Shown in pieces: positions 57,370-64,000 of a stretch of DNA of 64,000 nt. Each line of letters starts with the position of its first letter. Position 1 is the stretch's first letter. Below the pieces are notes generated by a model. That model was not told the DNA's origin, did no database searches, and was given only the letters and a program-made list of their open reading frames with translations. Origin of the DNA: Ariolimax columbianus (lineage: Eukaryota > Mollusca > Gastropoda > Stylommatophora > Arionidae); assembly GCA_036924085.1 (NCBI GenBank), contig JAVGWX010000019.1:3498141-3562140 (forward strand), written 5' to 3'. The position numbers were made by a program, and so were the translations under genes.

Positions 57370-59705
57370 TGGGAAAAGTGACACATGTCGACAAATGATG
57401 GACAGCCTAGGACAGATAAATGATGGAATGCCTAGGACAGTAAAATGATGAACAGCCTAGGACAGCTGAATGATGGACAGCATAGGACAGCTAAATGATG
57501 TACAGCCTTGAACAGCTAAATGATGGAAAGCCTAGGACAGCTAAATGATAGACAGCCTAGGTCAGCCTAGGACAGCTAAATGATGGAAAGCCTAGGACAG
57601 CTAAATGATAAACAGCCTAGGACAGCTAAATGGTGGACAGCCTAGAACAGCTAAATGATTAATATACTAGGACAGATAAATGATGGATAGACTAGGACAC
57701 ATAAATGATGGAAAGCCTATTACAGCTAAATGATGGACAACCTAGGACAGCTCAATGATGAAAAGACTAGGACAGCTAAATGATGGACAACCTAGGACAG
57801 ATACATGATGAACAACCAAGGACAGCTACATGATGGACAGCCTGGGACAGCTTAATGATGGACAGCCTAGGACAGCTAAATGATGGACAACATAGGACAG
57901 CTAAATGATGGACATCCTAGGACAGCTAAATGATGGACAACCTAAGACAGCTAAATAATAGAGACAGCCTAGAACAGCTAACTGATGGACTGCCTAGGAC
58001 ATCTAAATGATGGATAGACTAGGATAGCCTAGGACAGCTAAATGATGGATAGACTATGACAACTCAAGACAGCTAAATGATGCATAGACTAGGATAGCTT
58101 AGGACAGCTAAATGATGGATAGACTATGACAACTTAGGACAGTTAAATGGTTGATAGACTTGAACAGCCTAGGACAGCTAATTGATGGATAGACTAGGAC
58201 AGTCTAGAACAGTTAATGATGGACAGCCTAGGACTGCTAAATGATAGGCAGCCTAGGACAGCTAAATGAAAGACAGCCTAGGACAGTTAAATGATGGACA
58301 GCCTTGGACAGCATAGGACACATACATGATGGCAAGGCTAGGACAGCTAAATTATGCACAGCCTAGGACCGCTAAATGATGGACAACCTCATACAGCTAA
58401 ATGATAGACAGCCTAAGACAGCTCAATGATGAAAAGACTGACAACTAAATGATGGACAACCTAGGACAGCTAAATGATGGGCAGCCCGGGACAGCTTAAT
58501 GATGGACAGCCTAGGACAGCTAAATGATGGACAACCTAGGACCGCAAAAGGATGAACATCATAGGACAGCTAAATGATGGACAACCTAGGACAGCTACAT
58601 AATAGACATCCTAGAACAGCTAAATGATATACTGCCTAGGACAGCTAAATGATATACTGCCTAGGACAGCTAAATGATATACTGCCTAGGACAGCTAAAT
58701 CATGGACAGCCTAGGTCAGCTAAATGATGGATAGACTAGGATAGCCTGGGACAGCAAAATGATGGATTGACTATGACAACCTAGGACAGCTAAATAATGC
58801 ATAGACTAGGATAGCCTAAGACAGGTAAATGATGGATAAACTATTTCAACCTAGGATAACTAAATGATGGACATCCTAAGACAGCTAAATGATGGATAAA
58901 CTAGGACAACTAAATGATGGATAGACTAGGACAGCCTAGGACAGCTAAATGGTTGATAGACTATGAAAGCCTAGGACAGCTAAATGATGGACAGACTAGG
59001 ACAGTCTATGACAGATAAGTGATGGACAGCCTAGGACAGCTGAATGATGGACAGCCTAGGACAGCTAAATGATGGACAGCCTAGAACAGCTAAATGATGG
59101 ACAGCCTAGGACAGCTAAATGATGGACAGCCTAGGACAGCTAAATGATGGACAACCTAGGACAGCGAAATAATGGACAGCCTAGGACAGCTAAATGATGG
59201 ACATCCTTGGACAGCTAAATGATGGACATCCTAAGACAGCCTATGACAGCTAAATGTTGGACAACCTAAGACAGCCTAGAACAGCTAAATGATGGGCAGC
59301 CTAGGCCAACTAATTGGCGGACAGCCTTGGGCAGCATAAGACATATAATTGACGGACATACTAGGACAGCTAAATGGTTGATAGACTATGACAGCCTAGG
59401 ACAGCTAAATGATGGACAGACTAGGACAGTCTATGACAGATAAGTGATGGACAGCCTAGGACAGCTGAATGATGGACAGCCTAGGACAGCTAAATGATGG
59501 ACAGACTAGGACAGTCTATGACAGATAAGTGATGGACAGCCTAGGACAGCTGAATGATGGACAGCCTAGGACAGCTAAATAAGAGACAACCGAGAACAGC
59601 TAACTGATGGACAGCCTAGAAAAGCTAAATGATGGACTGCCTAGGACAGCTAACTGATGGAAAGCCTAGAAAAGCTAAATGATGGACTGCCTAGGACAGC
59701 TAAAT
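57370..59705. repeat. 25-bp minisatellite, 2.3 kb, with 85-bp and 425-bp higher-order copies
   Basis: About 90 copies with core GATGGACAGCCTAGGACAGC and TAAAT. A block starting GATGGACAGACTAGGACAGT begins at 58986, 59411 and 59496, spacings of 425 and 85 bp. Units are more diverged on the left than in the 59-kb part, suggesting recent amplification on the right. Confidence 0.98.
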
Positions 59706-59754
59706 GTCATGACACGGAAAAAGGTAAACGGCAGAATTGATAAACAAAACACAA

Positions 59755-59930
59755 GACACCAGTGTCCACATTACGCGATGGCGATTCGTCCATCTTCCCT
59801 AGTATCCACATTACGTAATATCAATTCTTCCAATTTCCATAGCATCGACATTACGTGATAGCGATTCTTCCATCTTCCCCATTGTCCACATTACGTGATG
59901 GCCCTTCTTCCATCTTCCCTTACCACACGC
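59755..59930. repeat. ~40-bp tandem repeat
   Basis: Four copies with CCACATTACGTGATGGCGAT and TCTTCCATCTTCCC. Confidence 0.92.
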
Positions 59931-59934
59931 CAAC

Positions 59935-60340
59935 CTGTGTTCCACAGCTTAGCACTCAATAACTGCATGTAAACAACTTACACATTGTTGTATTAATAAT
60001 GTTGTTGACTTTCTGCGTGGCTTTACTGTCTTCTTGTCTTTGTTAATATTGGCGAATTATTTTGTCTATTGTCGTAATCTGCTTTTCTAGTTTTGTCCGA
60101 ACATATTTTCTAGATCAACATACTTAATCATGATGATGCTGTTGTTGTAGATGTTGCTCCTAGAGAGTATTAACTTTTGGCGAGAGTCTCCACTTAAGGA
60201 TTCAAGTGGCTATACTTTTCTCCCTAAACGTACTGAAGCTCTGCCTGGACCTGCCAGGCTGTAGTGCAATGATAGATGTTTCAGTTCGGTGTCCACCATG
60301 TATTCCCCAATGTCGATTCCAACATTTTTGGTTAATTTTT
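59935..60340. other. Unassigned sequence upstream of the LINE
   Basis: AT-rich target DNA. The ATG at 60289 from which an open frame appears to start lies here and belongs to host sequence, not to the element. Confidence 0.6.
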
Positions 60341-60349
60341 GTAACGTGG

Positions 60350-63300
60350 TCAATCTGTACGGACCACCAAATAGAGACCTATCGCTCTCGAGTATGGAGG
60401 TCAGAGACTCCAACTGCATAGTAGTTGGAGATTTCAACAGCCACTCGGAGAGATGGGGATACTCTGACACAGACAGCAGAGGTGACGAAGTGGAAGATTG
60501 GGAGATAGATGCAAATTCCTCATTAATCAATAGGCCGGAGGATAGCCCTATCTTCTATTCAAGAACATGGCATACCACCTCGACTCCAGATTTGGCCTGC
60601 TCCACACAGGACATACACCATGAAATAGACCGCCAGGTGCTAAACCAACTGGCAGGTAGCGACCACAGGCCGATCAGGCTAACCATTGACATGGAAGTAG
60701 GCCCACAGGAAACAAAACCGCTCCCACGTTGGAATTACAAACGAGCCGACTGGGACAGATTTGCAATCCTGACAGATGGGCTGTGTAAAACCATCAACAC
60801 ACGAAACACCAAAATGAAGCCCATGGTGGAAAGCTTAAGCAAGGCAATAATGCAAGCCGCCACTGAAACCATTCCAAGAGGAGCTAGGAAAAACTATAAG
60901 CCCTACTGGAATGATGAGTTGCAGAAAGTGGAAGATGCAGTAACAAATGCTAGGAACATGGCAGAGCGAGAAAAATCCATGGAGGCAAACATCGCCCTCA
61001 AAGCCGCCACGGCGAAATACAAACACACTCTCAAGCAAACAGCAAGAGAAAGCTGGAAAAATAAAACGGAAAGCCTAAACCTGGACAAAGACGGGAACAA
61101 GCTATGGAAGCTAGTCAGAGCCATGAACGACGAAACCCCGTCAAATAAACAAATTACTATCAAGCAAGGCGAGAACTTGATCACAGGTAAGAAAGCCGCA
61201 AACGCCTTTGTCGATCACTATGCCAGAGCAAACCACATCGAGGTCCCTGCAGATAAGCATACAGACATTAGCGAAGAGCTAAAGGGGCACGAAAACATGA
61301 ATACGGCACCTGAAGAGCACATGATGGCAAAATTAACAATGCGCGAAAGGGAAGAGGCTATGAGAACATTAAAGAAAAGGAAATCTCCCGGAAAAGACGG
61401 GATAACAAACGAAATGCTGATGGGGCTGGGCTAAACAGCGAAGAGGAAACTGCTATCAGTCCTGAACCAAAGCTGGAAAAGGGGAATTGTACCACAGGCA
61501 TGGAAAGACGCAATACTGGTACCAGTACCAAAAACAGGAAAGGACAAAATAGATCCAAATGGATACAGGCCCATCAGCCTACTGAGCTGTGTCGGCAAGC
61601 TGATGGAACGGATGATAAACACCAGACTGATGTGGCATCTGGAAGAAAAACGAATACTAATTCCACAGCAAGCCGGCTTTAGACAGCACAGATCCACTGA
61701 GGACCAGGTCATCCTCATAGCCCAGGAGATAGAAGATGCCTACCAGGCACAGAAACACACAGTAGCTGTTTGGGTGGATCTGGAAAAGGCATTTGACAAA
61801 GTCTGGAAAGACGGACTTAGAGTCAAGCTAAGAAGAAGTGATGTTTGTGGGGAAATGTACAAGTGGATCAACCACTACCTCAAACAAAGAACGGCCAGAG
61901 TCCAAGTACAAGGACAGATGAGCAAAAAGGTGACACTCGAGCAGGGAGTACCCCAAGGGGGAGTACTGTCACCCACACTCTTCCTGGTATATATAAACGA
62001 TATTACAGAGAATATACCAAGAAGATTCCATAGCTCAATGTTTGCAGACGATCTGGCTATGTGGACCTCTGAAAAGAATCTCACCATAGCAAGAAATCGG
62101 ATGCAGACGGCCCTAACATCGCTGGAAGAGTGGGCGAACTCATGGCTGGTAAAAATAAACGAGGAGAAAACCACATGCACAATATTCTCGCTTTCATTAA
62201 AACCCCAAAATACCAAATGAAGTCTAAATGGCAAATTCCTGCAGCCAAACGACAACCCAACCTATCTGGGAGTCACATTTGATCGGCGCATGACATGGAA
62301 AAGTCAGATTGAGAGAAACCGAATGAAAGCCAGAGAAAGAATGGCAATCATGAGGAAACTTGCTGGCACAAGCTGGGGAGCAGACGAAGGCATACTAAAG
62401 AAACTGTACACTGGAAGAGTGAGACCAGTTCTCGAGTATGGCATTGCGGCATGGACAACAGCAGCGAAGGCGAACTTCGATAAAGTTAGCAAACTTCAAA
62501 ACCAAGCCATGAGAATTATAACAGGTGGCATGAAGTCGACGCCAATTGTAGAACTTGAAAAGATTACAAAACTGCAATCCATGACCGATAGAAGAGACTG
62601 CAGAGCCCAGCTGCAGTCAGAGAAACTCCGAAGACTGACCGACCATCCAATGCACCAGAGACTAAACAATTTGGGAAATGGGAAACTAAAGCGGAGAAAC
62701 TTTGCAGAAATAGCCAAAGCAAAGATGCACGAAGATCCCATAAACGCACTAACTACACCAAAACCCATCACTACTGTACGAAAACCTACCTGGAGGCAGG
62801 ATATATTTCCAGAGGTGGTAGAAAATATACCAGGTATTGCAAACAAAAACTGCCAGACTTAAAAAGAAAGGAGAGATACTACCCTAAGCTTCATAACGAA
62901 AAGCTACCCAAGCATGGACAGGATCCATGCATACACCGACGGTTCTGTAACAAACACAACACAGAACGGAGAGGCAGGAGCATTCCTGAACCTACCATAT
63001 GGCAGAAAAATAACACTGTCATTCGCTACTGGTAAGTACACAAGCAATTTCAGAGCGGAGGCAGAGGCACTGAGGGCGGCAGTGGAAGAAATGGTGACAC
63101 ACAGTGAAAATGAAAGCCATATAGTCCTGCTTACAGATGCTCTCGCCGTAGTCACAGCGCTAAAAAGCCAGAAAAACACTGAGCTTAATGACTTAAGAGC
63201 AGCACTCTGCAAACTGTGCCAGCAGTCCGCACCAAAAAGGGTAGTGGTACAGTGGGTCCCATCACACTGCAACATCCAAGGCAACGAGGAGGCAGACAGA

Positions 63301-63723
63301 CTGGCAAAAGAAGGTGCAAGACTACCACAAACAGATACTAGTATGACGTACGAAGAGTCAAAACGGCTTATCAAAGCCAGATACATGACCAAATGGGAAA
63401 CCGAACATACTGGTTATACCAAAAACGATGCCTATTACCAGTTGAACCGAAGAGAGCAGGTCGTTGTCTTCAGACTTCGCACTGGCCACAATAGACTGAG
63501 GTACCACCTATTCAACAAATTGAAGATAGGGTGTACCGATGAATGCCCGTGCGGTACTGGTAAAATGACCGCTGAACATCTGCTGCAGAACTGCCCGACA
63601 TACGAGGATCAGAGAGAGCAGATGTGGCCATCACCAGGGGAACTGCAAGACAAGCTCTATGGCAGTGGCGACAGCCTCAGGATGACCGCCACTTTTTTCG
63701 AAAAAATAATGGTTACTGTCTGA
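60350..63723 (+). pseudogene. LINE ORF2: partial endonuclease, reverse transcriptase, RNase H
   Basis: A single reading frame with three in-frame stops: TAA at 61432, TGA at 62218, and TAA shortly before 62866. No frameshift was found. The endonuclease (to ~60690) keeps VVGDFNSHSERWG, TSTPDLA and GSDHRPI but lacks its N-terminal Glu block. A basic linker follows. Reverse transcriptase: YRPISLLSCVGK, AGFRQHRST, VDLEKAFDKVW (motif A, ~61775), QGVPQGGVLSP (B, 61942), FADD (C, 62041-62052), TYLGVTFDRRMTW. RNase H: YTDGS (62932), FRAEAEAL, LLTDALAVV, WVPSHCNIQGNEEADRLAKE. The C-terminus is CPCGTGKMTAEHLLQNC. All catalytic residues seen are intact, so only the stops and 5' truncation disable it. 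Confidence 0.95.
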
Positions 63724-63743
63724 CTGCGTACGAAGAAGAAGAA
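60350..63743 (+). mobile_element. Long LINE (endonuclease-RT-RNase H), 5'-truncated, GAA tail
   Basis: The best-preserved element of the window. GTAACGTGG at 60341-60349 and 63744-63752 forms a 9-bp target duplication, which defines both ends. The element starts partway through the endonuclease domain, has no first ORF or 5' UTR, and ends about 20 bp after its stop codon in four GAA triplets. Presence of RNase H and a terminal Cys/His motif points to the I/R1/LOA group rather than to true Jockey, although database names may say jockey. The lack of frameshifts over 3.4 kb suggests a fairly recent insertion. A truncated sibling lies at 41268-41604. Confidence 0.95.
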
Positions 63744-63752
63744 GTAACGTGG

Positions 63753-64000
63753 CCTTTCGCCAGGCGCATGGCGGAGATGTGAGGTGGGACATTGGTCAGT
63801 TTCTTCCGTCCGACAAATGAGGTAAATACGGTTATGTTTACCCTGCACAGCGATATGCGATCCCTAATTATGTTCACCGATCTGATCATGATATTTAATG
63901 CATACAAATAATTGCAGCATCTTATCGATATTTGATACAAACATTGTTTGAAGCTATCGGATATAATCATTCGATTTGCATGCACAGTAACGTCGTAGTG
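63753..64000. other. Flanking sequence
   Basis: Host sequence after the LINE target duplication. Nothing recognised. Confidence 0.6.

Noticed and set aside
60289..60349. Native start codon of the LINE ORF
   Set aside because: The ATG lies upstream of the 9-bp target duplication, and the residues before VNLYGPPN do not resemble an endonuclease N-terminus.

Overview
This window is eukaryotic, repeat-dominated DNA from an animal, probably a lophotrochozoan such as a mollusc. The reasons are LINE-type reverse transcriptases, mariner transposases, tRNA-derived SINEs and dozens of micro- and minisatellites, with no compact gene layout. The mollusc suggestion rests on my impression of the LINE families and is weak. 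I found no convincing host protein-coding gene. Every recognisable protein signature belongs to a transposable element, and nearly all of those are decayed. The longest open frames lie in tandem arrays and are artefacts of periodic sequence.

Layout. 1-4.6 kb: minisatellites around a minus-strand LINE remnant with reverse transcriptase, RNase H and zinc-knuckle traces. 5.2-7.8 kb: polypyrimidine and GT/GA tracts. 8.9-9.6 kb: a deleted mariner. 11.5-14.5 kb: CA-rich and 15-bp arrays. 14.6-18 kb: LINE remnants and a fold-back mariner made of two inverted 5' ends. 18.2-24.3 kb: arrays, a SINE with target duplication, a LINE 3' end, and a 23-bp array with 437-bp higher-order structure. 24.4-26.3 kb: two tail-to-tail LINEs. 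27-28.3 kb: a super-array of related ~44-bp repeats. 29.9-31.3 kb: a mariner inserted cleanly into a 30-bp minisatellite. 31.9-32.8 kb: a LINE 3' end whose C-terminal codons became a 54-bp array. 33-45 kb: many arrays, an interstitial telomere-like tract, a poly(A) retroposon with a 12-bp target duplication, an unclassified 348-bp inserted repeat, and a truncated LINE with an 11-bp target duplication. 46-49.2 kb: three LINE remnants, two carrying arrays derived from their own coding sequence. 51.4-59.7 kb: 2.6-kb (19-bp) and 2.3-kb (25-bp) arrays with higher-order repeats. 60.35-63.74 kb: the best-preserved element, a LINE with endonuclease, reverse transcriptase and RNase H in one frame. It is 5'-truncated, has three nonsense codons and ends in a GAA tail.

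Roughly a third of the window is tandem repeat by my estimate. The most unusual signal is that four separate LINE remnants carry minisatellites grown from their own coding sequence. Their units are 69, 54, 33 and 60 bp, all multiples of three, and two of them arose from the same C-terminal tail region at different loci. Transposons and minisatellites interact both ways here: arrays form inside LINE codons, and mobile elements land inside arrays.
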